DNA of 19,522 bases, from NCBI GenBank assembly GCA_002341805.1, contig DDOS01000126.1, positions 1 to 19,522 on the forward strand, written 5' to 3'. The translations under genes and the position numbers were made by a program. Shown in pieces: positions 12,920-19,522 of the stretch; positions within the stretch are counted from its first letter, which is position 1, and each line of letters begins with the position of its first letter. A model generated the notes under the pieces. It ran no database searches. It had not been told where the DNA came from and was given only the letters and a program-made list of their open reading frames with translations. This DNA comes from Aquificaceae bacterium UBA2488 (GTDB lineage Bacteria > Aquificota > Aquificia > Aquificales > Aquificaceae).

Positions 12920-14032
12920 TCATAAATCCCTTGAACCAGCACCTATGGTAACTATCGAATCTTTTACTTTTTCACCTATAAATTTAATATCATCTTCCGT
13001 TAATTGGGTATTTAGGGGAAGCAATATTCCTCTTTGCCCTATCTCCTCTGCTATATGAAAATCTCCTCTTTTATATCCATATTTACTAGCTATGTCTGGT
13101 CTTAGATGTGATGGAATTGCATAGTGACTTGCTTCTATGCCTTCAAATTGTAATGACTCTATCATCTGTTGTGTTTCGGCAAATCCATACCTTTTTGCAA
13201 GATGTACAACATAGAAATTATAATAAATCTCACAATTATCTTTTCCTAAAATAGCACCTTTTACTCCCTCCATATACCCTATCAGAGAATCATATTTTTT
13301 TACAATATTTTTTCTTATTTCAAGATTTTCTCTTATCTTATTTAGTTGTGTTATACCTAGGGCGGCGTTTAGATTTGACATTCTAACATCATAAATTCTT
13401 AACTTTTCTGTTAATGATAAAATATTATTATAGATAGTATCATCGTCTGTAGCTAAGGCACCACCTTTACCTGTAGTCAATACTTTATTAAAATCAAAAT
13501 CGAATATTGATACATCTCCAAAACTTCCTATAGGATTTTTATAATATAAACTACCTATCCCTTCGGTACAATCTTCGATGATTTTAATATTATATTTGTA
13601 CCTTAAGTCCTGATAAAATTTCCATTCTGCTGGAAATCCGAGAGGATTTGTCACGATAACAAATTTTGTATTTTTTGTAATACTTCGTTCAATTTTATTT
13701 ATATCCATACTGAATGTCCATCTTTCGACGTCTACAAAGATCGGTCTAATACCTACTTCTATGATCTGGGTTATAAAAGAAGTGTTAAGATGTAGAGGTG
13801 AAACTATCGCTTCATCACCATTTTTAGCTCCCAAAGCTCTTAAAGTGAGTAAAAGAGTATTGCTCCATGTATCTGTAGCATAAACATATTTTCTTTTTAT
13901 AAAAGCTGAAAACTTTTCTTCGAATTCCCTCACTCTTAAATCTGATTTCCAATAAATACTATTTAAGGTCTCCACGAGACCTACGAAATCGTCTTTACCA
14001 AAATAAGGCTCAAATAGTGATATCCTATCCAT
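12920..14032 (-). CDS. DegT/DnrJ/EryC1/StrS-family PLP aminotransferase-like protein
   Basis: A 370-aa fold-type I PLP protein of the family that normally aminates nucleotide-linked sugars. It has the probable Schiff-base lysine K183 in FDFNKVLTTGKGG, the cofactor-contacting Asp in IIEDCTEGIG (D154), and the NPIGSFGDVSIF segment before the lysine. Departures from the family: the usual SGT phosphate-binding turn reads TDTWSN (53-58), the Ser of FSF..K is Asp178, and the residue stacking on PLP (normally His or Gln) is Glu157 or displaced. It therefore belongs to a divergent branch. The start follows the nifT stop by 4 bp with no strong ribosome site of its own, which suggests translational coupling. 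No sugar or polysaccharide gene is nearby. A role in nitrogen fixation is suggested only by position; the substrate is unknown. Confidence 0.8.
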   Translation of the reverse strand: MDRISLFEPYFGKDDFVGLVETLNSIYWKSDLRVREFEEKFSAFIKRKYVYATDTWSNTLLLTLRALGAKNGDEAIVSPLHLNTSFITQIIEVGIRPIFVDVERWTFSMDINKIERSITKNTKFVIVTNPLGFPAEWKFYQDLRYKYNIKIIEDCTEGIGSLYYKNPIGSFGDVSIFDFDFNKVLTTGKGGALATDDDTIYNNILSLTEKLRIYDVRMSNLNAALGITQLNKIRENLEIRKNIVKKYDSLIGYMEGVKGAILGKDNCEIYYNFYVVHLAKRYGFAETQQMIESLQFEGIEASHYAIPSHLRPDIASKYGYKRGDFHIAEEIGQRGILLPLNTQLTEDDIKFIGEKVKDSIVTIGAGSRDL

Positions 14033-14036
14033 AATT

Positions 14037-14228
14037 TTAGAGCTTCTTTACTTCTAAAGTTTTTGGGTAACTTTCTATCTTTTCAGGCAACATTAACTTC
14101 CATCCATTTGATAAATCAAAGAAGTATCCATTTTCATCTTCATAAGATTTTATTACTTCAAGCTCCAAATCTTTTTTAGCAACATATACTGATAATTTAT
14201 CATTTATTTTCCTAATAGTGACCTTCAT
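14037..14228 (-). CDS. nifT: Nitrogen fixation protein NifT (FixU family)
   Basis: A 63-aa protein matching NifT/FixU: MKVTIRKINDKLSVYVAKKD at the start, then a middle with FFDLSNGWKLMLPE, where LSNGWxLxLPE is the family hallmark. The function is not established; it is widely found after nifK. An in-frame ATG lies 24 bp further upstream (14252), but GGAGGTGA ends 4 bases before the ATG at 14228 and the family begins MKV, so I chose 14228. A strong hairpin precedes the ribosome site, and the stop is 4 bp from degT. Confidence 0.9.
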   Translation of the reverse strand: MKVTIRKINDKLSVYVAKKDLELEVIKSYEDENGYFFDLSNGWKLMLPEKIESYPKTLEVKKL

Positions 14229-14251
14229 AAATTCACCTCCAAAATTATACA

Positions 14252-14274
14252 AAAGAGGGAATGAATCCCTCTTT
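14252..14274 (-). terminator. Stem-loop between nifK and nifT
   Basis: A perfect 9-bp stem (AAAGAGGGA / TCCCTCTTT) with a 5-nt loop starts 4 bp after the nifK stop. On the minus strand it is followed by TGTATAATTTT. This looks like an attenuator or 3'-end stabiliser that would make nifHDK mRNA more abundant than nifT-degT mRNA. Confidence 0.6.
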
Positions 14275-14278
14275 AGCT

Positions 14279-15826
14279 TTATCTGATAATGTCATAGCTA
14301 TAGTCTGTAGTGGCCATGCCTTTCGTATCATTATCAATATAATCAAAAATGCTATTAACGATCCAGGTTAAGAGTTGAATAGCTCCTTGATAACCTATGA
14401 TTGAAAATCTGTGTAAGTGGTGTCTATCGTGTATTGGATAACCTATTCTTATTAATTTCAAGGGAAATCCTAAATCGTTTAGATCCCTTTCTACATACTT
14501 ATGATAGGATGTACCTATTAAAAATGGAACAAACTCTTGTATAAGCAAAGTTCTTAGATGCCACATATCTTTACCCATATATACATTCATCTCTTTGCCT
14601 TGAGGAAATTCTTCTTTGAGCTTTTCCATGTCTTCAACCCAATCTTTAGTCCCATTTGTACACATCACATGGACAGGTTCTCCACCAAGCTCCATTAAAT
14701 ATCTTGATAGTCCGTAAGCTAAATCAGGATCCCCTTGAAATGCAAACTGTTTCCCGTATATCCAATAATATGAGTCTGTAATAGCATCTACCGCTCTACC
14801 TCTTTCTATTTCAAGCTGTTCTGGTACAGGCTTTCCTGTGAGCCCTGATATAGCCATCATGAGTTCATCTGTGCCTTTAATACCTATTGGATTAACGACT
14901 CTTACATCTTGCCCCCATTCTTTTAGGAGCTCTTGCGTTTTCTTTGTGGTATATTTTTGTAAAAGTATCGTGGCTTTTGAATTAGCAGCATCTTTAAGAT
15001 CTTCTAATTTTGTTCCACCATAGTACATTTTATATTCACCATTTGCTGGAGAGTCAAGAATATCAGAGGGATCGCTTAGCAATATATAATCAACACCAAA
15101 TAAATCGAGTATCCTTTTTATCTCTCTATAATCTCCTATATAAGTATCAAAACCAACTATTATGTTTATCCTATCCTTCTTCTCACCAGAAGGTGTGCTC
15201 ATCTGTGATAATATACCATGCATCATGTTGTCGTATCCCACTATGTGAGAACCCACAAATGAGGGGGTATGAGCGTATGGAACAGGTAGATCCTGTGGTA
15301 TATGACCTTTATCTTTCGCATTTTTTATAAAAGCATTTAAATCATCTCCGATAACCTCAGCCATACATGTAGTATTAACAGCTATCATCTCTGGTTTGTA
15401 AAGTGTATAGGCATTCTCAAGACCTTCATACATGTTGTTGTATCCGCCAAAAACAGCAGCATCTTCTGTCATAGCATCTGAGCACGCAGGGAATGGTTCT
15501 TTAAAGTGCCTTGCTAAATGCGTTCTAAAGTATGCATTGCAGCCTTGAGAGCCATGTGAATATACTAAGGTTTTTTCAAAACCGATAGCCGCAAGATATG
15601 CTCCAAGAGGCTGACAAGCCTTTATTGGATTTATAACCAAAGCCTCTCTGCTCCAGTTTAACTCATGATACTCTCTACTTTTATGCCATTCTTTTATCTT
15701 GTTTATCTCATCTTCAGGAATCTTGCTTTCATACTTTGATGCTTTATCTCTAAAAAGCTCTTTAAACTCTTCTTCTCTAAAAAGCTTAAGATGATCTTTT
15801 ATATTTAACTCTTTATCAATGCCCAT
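14279..15826 (-). CDS. nifK: Molybdenum-iron protein beta chain NifK
   Basis: NifK is the beta subunit of the MoFe protein; with NifD it holds the P-cluster that relays electrons to FeMo-co. The 515-aa protein has the three P-cluster cysteines C71 (KACQPLGA), C96 (GSQGCNAYF) and C154 (NTTCMAEVIGDD), and SFVGSH with the conserved Ser near 190. It has the long N-terminal arm (about 60 residues before VINPIKACQP) typical of Mo-type NifK. The C-terminal IGYPIHDRHHLHRF and GYQGAIQLLTWIVN are canonical. GGAGGTGA precedes the ATG. The gap to nifD is 20 bp. All key residues are intact. Confidence 0.98.
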   Translation of the reverse strand: MGIDKELNIKDHLKLFREEEFKELFRDKASKYESKIPEDEINKIKEWHKSREYHELNWSREALVINPIKACQPLGAYLAAIGFEKTLVYSHGSQGCNAYFRTHLARHFKEPFPACSDAMTEDAAVFGGYNNMYEGLENAYTLYKPEMIAVNTTCMAEVIGDDLNAFIKNAKDKGHIPQDLPVPYAHTPSFVGSHIVGYDNMMHGILSQMSTPSGEKKDRINIIVGFDTYIGDYREIKRILDLFGVDYILLSDPSDILDSPANGEYKMYYGGTKLEDLKDAANSKATILLQKYTTKKTQELLKEWGQDVRVVNPIGIKGTDELMMAISGLTGKPVPEQLEIERGRAVDAITDSYYWIYGKQFAFQGDPDLAYGLSRYLMELGGEPVHVMCTNGTKDWVEDMEKLKEEFPQGKEMNVYMGKDMWHLRTLLIQEFVPFLIGTSYHKYVERDLNDLGFPLKLIRIGYPIHDRHHLHRFSIIGYQGAIQLLTWIVNSIFDYIDNDTKGMATTDYSYDIIR

Positions 15827-15846
15827 GGTTAATCACCTCCATTAAG

Positions 15847-17322
15847 TTAAACCCTTTTCCAAGGGGGCGTTAGCTCTTTCCACACATAGCCGTTAACGGC
15901 CATATCCACATCTCTTGCAAATATCTCAAACCCTTCTACACCATGATATGGACCAGAATAATCCCAAGAATGCATTTGTCTAAATGGTATACCCATTTTT
16001 TGAGCTTGATATTTTTCTTTAATGCCACTTCCAAAAAGATCTGGTTTAAGCTCTTTTAGGATTTTCTCAAGCTCATGCTCTGTAGCATCATCCACAACTA
16101 TAGTTGCATTATCAACGTAATGTGTAGTTCTTTCGTAGTCATCCGCATGAGCAAACTCATATCCTAATGCTATAACCTCAGCTCCTAAATCTTCAAAAGC
16201 CGTTACTATATGTCTTGGTCTTAGTCCACCTACATACAAGGCTATCTTTTTACCTTGTATCCTTGGCTTATACTTATCTATTATTCTTTGGAGTCTAGGG
16301 CCATACACCTCGCTAATAAGATATTCAGTTTTTTCTTTTATCTTATCATCAAAAAGTGAAGCTATCTTTCTCATACTCGCAAATATTTGGGTTGGACCAA
16401 AGAAGTTGTATTCAATCCATGGTATGCCAAAAGCCTCTTCCATATATCTTGATATATAGTTCATAGAACGATAACAATGTAAAACATTTAATTTTACTTT
16501 TTTAGTATTTACCAGCTCTGAAAGTGTCCCATCACCAGACCATTGAGCGATCACGCTTAAGCCCATATCTTCCAATATTTTTCTGGATGTCCACGCATCA
16601 CCGCCTATGTTGTAATCTCCTATTATTGCTATGTTGTAAGGAGAATCCTCTATCTCTTGAGCAAAGCTATTAGTATCCACGTGCTTATTCTCAAATACCC
16701 AGTCTCTTATAGTATCGTTTGCAATATGATGGCCTAAGGATTGAGATACGCCTCTAAATCCTTCACATCTAACTGGTACTACAGGTTTGTTTATCTTTTT
16801 GGAAGCCTGTCTTGCCACAGCTTCTATATCATCACCTATTAAACCGATAGGACATTCTGATTGGATAGTAATACCTTTATTAAGAGGAAACAACTTTTCA
16901 ATTTCTTCTATTATTTGTGTTAGTTTTTTATCACCACCAAACACGACATCTCTTTCTTGAAAGTCTGATGTGAAGTCCATGGTCCCAAAAGTATTCACTC
17001 CAGTGTGTCCAATATAATAATTTCTTCTGCCAGCCCAGGAGTAATATCCACATCCCACTGGTCCATGCGATATATGTATCATGTCCTTAACAGGGCCCCA
17101 AACAACACCTTTAGAGCCTGCGTATGCACATCCTCTTACAGACATTACACCAGGTCTTGATTTTACATTGGAAGTCTGAACACATTTTGTATCCTTAGGA
17201 AAACTCTCATCCACAACATTCATATGTTTTGCTCTATCTTTTTGAGCTTTTTTTGGATAAGCACTAAGTATATCCTGAACAACTTTTTCTGCTTCTTCTT
17301 TACTCACTAAATTCAATGGCAT
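15847..17322 (-). CDS. nifD: Molybdenum-iron protein alpha chain NifD
   Basis: NifD carries the FeMo-cofactor, the site of N2 reduction. The 491-aa protein has P-cluster cysteines C65 (VRGCAYAG), C91 (PVGCGYYSW) and C157 ([11 protein letters not shown]). FeMo-co ligands are C283 ([10 protein letters not shown]) and H451 ([13 protein letters not shown]). The substrate-channel residues V63 (before RGC), Q194 and H198 (SQSLGHH) and the Arg of WAGRRNYY are all present, so it is a true Mo nitrogenase. The frame is open 48 bp further upstream, but that extension would run through the GGAGG ribosome site and the end of the intergenic hairpin. The ATG at 17322 with AAGGAGGT before it gives the usual NifD length. 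Confidence 0.98.
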   Translation of the reverse strand: MPLNLVSKEEAEKVVQDILSAYPKKAQKDRAKHMNVVDESFPKDTKCVQTSNVKSRPGVMSVRGCAYAGSKGVVWGPVKDMIHISHGPVGCGYYSWAGRRNYYIGHTGVNTFGTMDFTSDFQERDVVFGGDKKLTQIIEEIEKLFPLNKGITIQSECPIGLIGDDIEAVARQASKKINKPVVPVRCEGFRGVSQSLGHHIANDTIRDWVFENKHVDTNSFAQEIEDSPYNIAIIGDYNIGGDAWTSRKILEDMGLSVIAQWSGDGTLSELVNTKKVKLNVLHCYRSMNYISRYMEEAFGIPWIEYNFFGPTQIFASMRKIASLFDDKIKEKTEYLISEVYGPRLQRIIDKYKPRIQGKKIALYVGGLRPRHIVTAFEDLGAEVIALGYEFAHADDYERTTHYVDNATIVVDDATEHELEKILKELKPDLFGSGIKEKYQAQKMGIPFRQMHSWDYSGPYHGVEGFEIFARDVDMAVNGYVWKELTPPWKRV

Positions 17323-17348
17323 AATAATTACCTCCTTTTTAGCAAAAA

Positions 17349-17368
17349 GAGGGGGAATATTCCCCCTC
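17349..17368 (-). terminator. Strong stem-loop between nifH and nifD
   Basis: GAGGGGGAATATTCCCCCTC is a perfect 20-bp palindrome (8-9 bp stem with small loop), followed on the minus strand by TTTTTGC. It lies in the 78-bp nifH-nifD gap, upstream of the nifD ribosome site. It resembles an intrinsic terminator, and would give partial read-through and/or a stable nifH 3' end. Confidence 0.75.
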
Positions 17369-17400
17369 AATTTAAATTAGGCCACATTAGGTATGAAAAC

Positions 17401-18294
<894 letters not shown>

Positions 18295-18306
18295 TTAAAA
18301 AATTTT

Positions 18307-18326
18307 GGATTCAAATTTTTGAATCC
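18307..18326 (-). promoter_or_regulatory. 5'-leader hairpin of nifH mRNA
   Basis: GGATTCAAATTTTTGAATCC is a perfect 9-bp inverted repeat with a 2-nt centre. The sigma-54 -12 element at 18340 predicts transcription start near 18328, so the hairpin would occupy the very 5' end of the nifH transcript, ending about 24 nt before the start codon. A 5' stabilising stem is the likely role (inference). Confidence 0.55.
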
Positions 18327-18339
18327 TATATAGAATTGG

Positions 18340-18354
18340 GCAAATTATATACCA
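18340..18354 (-). promoter_or_regulatory. Sigma-54 type promoter for nifH
   Basis: The minus strand reads TGGTATATAATTTGC: GG and GC separated by exactly 10 bp, with TTGC perfect and TGGTAT as the -24 half, the same variant as at nifV. It contains TATAAT, so a sigma-70 reading is possible, but two exact TGT-N10-ACA sites upstream support sigma-54/NifA. Confidence 0.7.
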
Positions 18355-18386
18355 AATTTTATAAGTACTTGTAAAATCTAAATATT

Positions 18387-18402
18387 TGTAGAGATAGCTA
18401 CA
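18387..18402. promoter_or_regulatory. NifA-type upstream activator site 1 for nifH
   Basis: Exact TGT-N10-ACA with a dyad extended to TGTAG/CTACA. The centre is about 42 bp upstream of the -24 GG and about 65 bp from the predicted start, slightly close for an enhancer site. Confidence 0.6.
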
Positions 18403-18439
18403 GCATTTGCAATAAATCTTACGAGCAAAATTTGTCATT

Positions 18440-18455
18440 TGTTATGCTACTGACA
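18440..18455. promoter_or_regulatory. NifA-type upstream activator site 2 for nifH
   Basis: Exact TGT-N10-ACA, with flanks extending the dyad to TTTGT/ACAAA. It is 53 bp from site 1, almost exactly five helical turns. An overlapping inverted repeat TTTGTCA-N13-TGACAAA spans 18431-18457. It is about 120 bp from the predicted nifH start. Confidence 0.6.
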
Positions 18456-18523
18456 AAATGTAATATAAAACAAAATATTCAAAGTATGTTTTATCATCAC
18501 TATAATTTGGATAATCTTAGAGG

Positions 18524-18552
18524 TTTAGCGTTTGTTATAAATTTGTTATAAT
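18524..18552 (+). promoter_or_regulatory. Sigma-70 type promoter for the sucC-like gene
   Basis: A perfect -10 TATAAT (18547-18552) has a weak -35 (TTTAGC, 18524-18529) at 17 bp spacing. It is about 30 bp before the ATG and followed by AGGAGG. There is no sigma-54 pattern on this side, so the gene is probably housekeeping and not part of the nif regulon. Confidence 0.5.
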
Positions 18553-18580
18553 ATAGGTTTAATCTTATCAGGAGGTTTTT

Positions 18581-19522
18581 ATGAAACTACATGAGCATCA
18601 GTCTAAGGAATTGCTCAAAAAATACGGCCTGCCCGTACCAGAAGGTTATGCAGCTTTTAACATAAAAGAGGCAAAAGAAGCTGCTGATAATCTCGGTGGA
18701 TATCCTCTTGTTGTAAAAGCCCAGATACACTGCGGCGCTAGGGGTAAAGCAGGTGGTGTGAAGATTGTGAAATCCCAAGAAGAGCTTGAAGCTTTTGCGG
18801 AGTCTTTGCTTGGGAAGACGCTAAAAACTATCCAATGCCCAAGCGGTAAACCCGTTTCAAGGCTTTTGATAGAAAAAGCCACACCCATAGAAAAAGAGTT
18901 TTATCTTAGCATAACCCTTGATAGATCAAACTCTAAAATACTTATCATGGCTTCTAAGGAAGGCGGTATGGAGATAGAAGAACTCTCCCAAAAAAAGCCA
19001 GATGCCATCATAAAAGAATATATAGACCCAGCGCTTGGTATCATGCCCTATCAAGCCAGAAAGCTCTCATTCACCCTTGGTTTAAATCCTTCTGTTTTTA
19101 GTAAAATCATAATACGGCTTTATAAAGCTTACATGGATTTGGATGCTTCACTTCTTGAGATAAATCCCCTTGTGCTTACAAAAGATGGAAATATAGTGCT
19201 TTTGGATGCAAAAGTGGAGATAGATGACAATGCAGCTTTTAGGCACAAAGACATAGAAGAGCTTGAAGATATAACCCAAATCGATCCATTGGAAGTGGAA
19301 GCTAAAAAATATGGATTAAACTATATAAAGCTTGATGGTAATATAGGATGTATGGTAAACGGTGCAGGGCTTGCCATGACCACAATGGATATTATAAAGC
19401 TTGCGGGAGGAGCTCCAGCTAACTTCTTGGATGTTGGTGGTGGTGCTTCCGTAGAACAAATAGCCAATGCTTTTAGAATACTAACTTCCGATGAAAATGT
19501 AAAAGCTGTGTTTATAAACATA
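18581..19522 (+). CDS. sucC: Succinyl-CoA synthetase beta subunit-like ATP-grasp protein (partial, right edge)
   Basis: The first 314 residues are visible; the gene runs off the window. It starts [20 protein letters not shown], the usual SucC start, with the ATP-grasp region [20 protein letters not shown] (about 45-64), then [10 protein letters not shown] and [12 protein letters not shown], which carry the Mg-nucleotide ligands (Glu, Asn, Asp). [14 protein letters not shown] and FLDVGGGAS follow in the CoA-ligase-like domain. SucC with SucD interconverts succinate and succinyl-CoA with ATP. In reductive-TCA-cycle bacteria of the Aquificota, a homologous citryl-CoA synthetase large subunit (CcsB) exists and cannot be excluded from this part alone. 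It is divergent from nifH with its own sigma-70-like promoter, so it marks the border of the nif cluster. Confidence 0.85.
   Translation, partial: MKLHEHQSKELLKKYGLPVPEGYAAFNIKEAKEAADNLGGYPLVVKAQIHCGARGKAGGVKIVKSQEELEAFAESLLGKTLKTIQCPSGKPVSRLLIEKATPIEKEFYLSITLDRSNSKILIMASKEGGMEIEELSQKKPDAIIKEYIDPALGIMPYQARKLSFTLGLNPSVFSKIIIRLYKAYMDLDASLLEINPLVLTKDGNIVLLDAKVEIDDNAAFRHKDIEELEDITQIDPLEVEAKKYGLNYIKLDGNIGCMVNGAGLAMTTMDIIKLAGGAPANFLDVGGGASVEQIANAFRILTSDENVKAVFINI

Noticed and set aside
12920..14032. Second cysteine desulfurase (NifS) for the cluster
   Set aside because: It is a PLP protein, but the lysine context (FNKVLTTGKGG) and layout are those of the DegT family, with no mobile-loop Cys.
14229..14252. 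Upstream ATG extending NifT by 8 residues
   Set aside because: GGAGGTGA is placed for the ATG at 14228, and the family starts MKV.
17323..17370. Upstream ATG extending NifD by 16 residues
   Set aside because: The extension covers the hairpin end and the GGAGG ribosome site. The ATG at 17322 gives the normal NifD length.

Overview
The window is a compact molybdenum nitrogenase (nif) locus from an AT-rich bacterium (about one third G+C by eye). The structural, cofactor-assembly and regulatory genes are intact, and I see no transposase, rRNA, tRNA or CRISPR array. The nitrogenase-linked PII pair NifI1/NifI2, the many ferredoxins and a tungstopterin (AOR-type) oxidoreductase point to an anaerobic or microaerophilic organism. 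A low-GC Aquificota-like thermophile is my best guess, but this is an inference from gene content only.

Layout. (1) 2-3353, plus strand: the end of an unknown gene, a nif-type 2x[4Fe-4S] ferredoxin, an AOR-family protein and a NifS-like protein that has lost its PLP lysine. (2) 3324-4460, minus: nifV, overlapping the NifS-like gene tail to tail. (3) 4461-4694: divergent control region with a sigma-54 type promoter on each side. (4) 4695-7253, plus: nifB, a TOBE/Mop-like protein, a ferredoxin, a MoaD/ThiS-like protein ending in Gly-Gly, and a second ferredoxin. (5) 18282 down to 7243, minus: nifH-nifD-nifK-nifT-degT, then a 288-bp control region, then nifE-nifN-nifX-DUF269-nifI1-nifI2-Rop-like-nifZ-yopX. 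(6) 18283-18580: divergent control region. (7) 18581 to the right edge, plus: the start of a sucC-type ATP-grasp CoA ligase gene.

How it fits together. NifH and NifDK form the enzyme. NifB, NifEN, NifX and NifV build FeMo-co. NifI1/NifI2 probably switch nitrogenase activity. NifZ, NifT, DUF269 and the Rop-like protein are accessory factors. Three ferredoxins plus the AOR-like enzyme could form a dedicated electron-supply branch.

Regulation is readable. Four sites with the sigma-54 spacing GG-N10-GC lie before nifH, nifE, nifB and nifV. Exact TGT-N10-ACA NifA-type sites lie upstream of nifH (two) and nifE (one). No nifA, nifU, rpoN or molybdate transporter gene is in the window.

The least ordinary parts are the degenerate NifS paralog, the AOR-like protein with an altered pterin motif, the MoaD-like/TOBE/ferredoxin set behind nifB, a DegT-family aminotransferase between nifT and nifE, and a phage-type YopX protein at the end of the nif operon.
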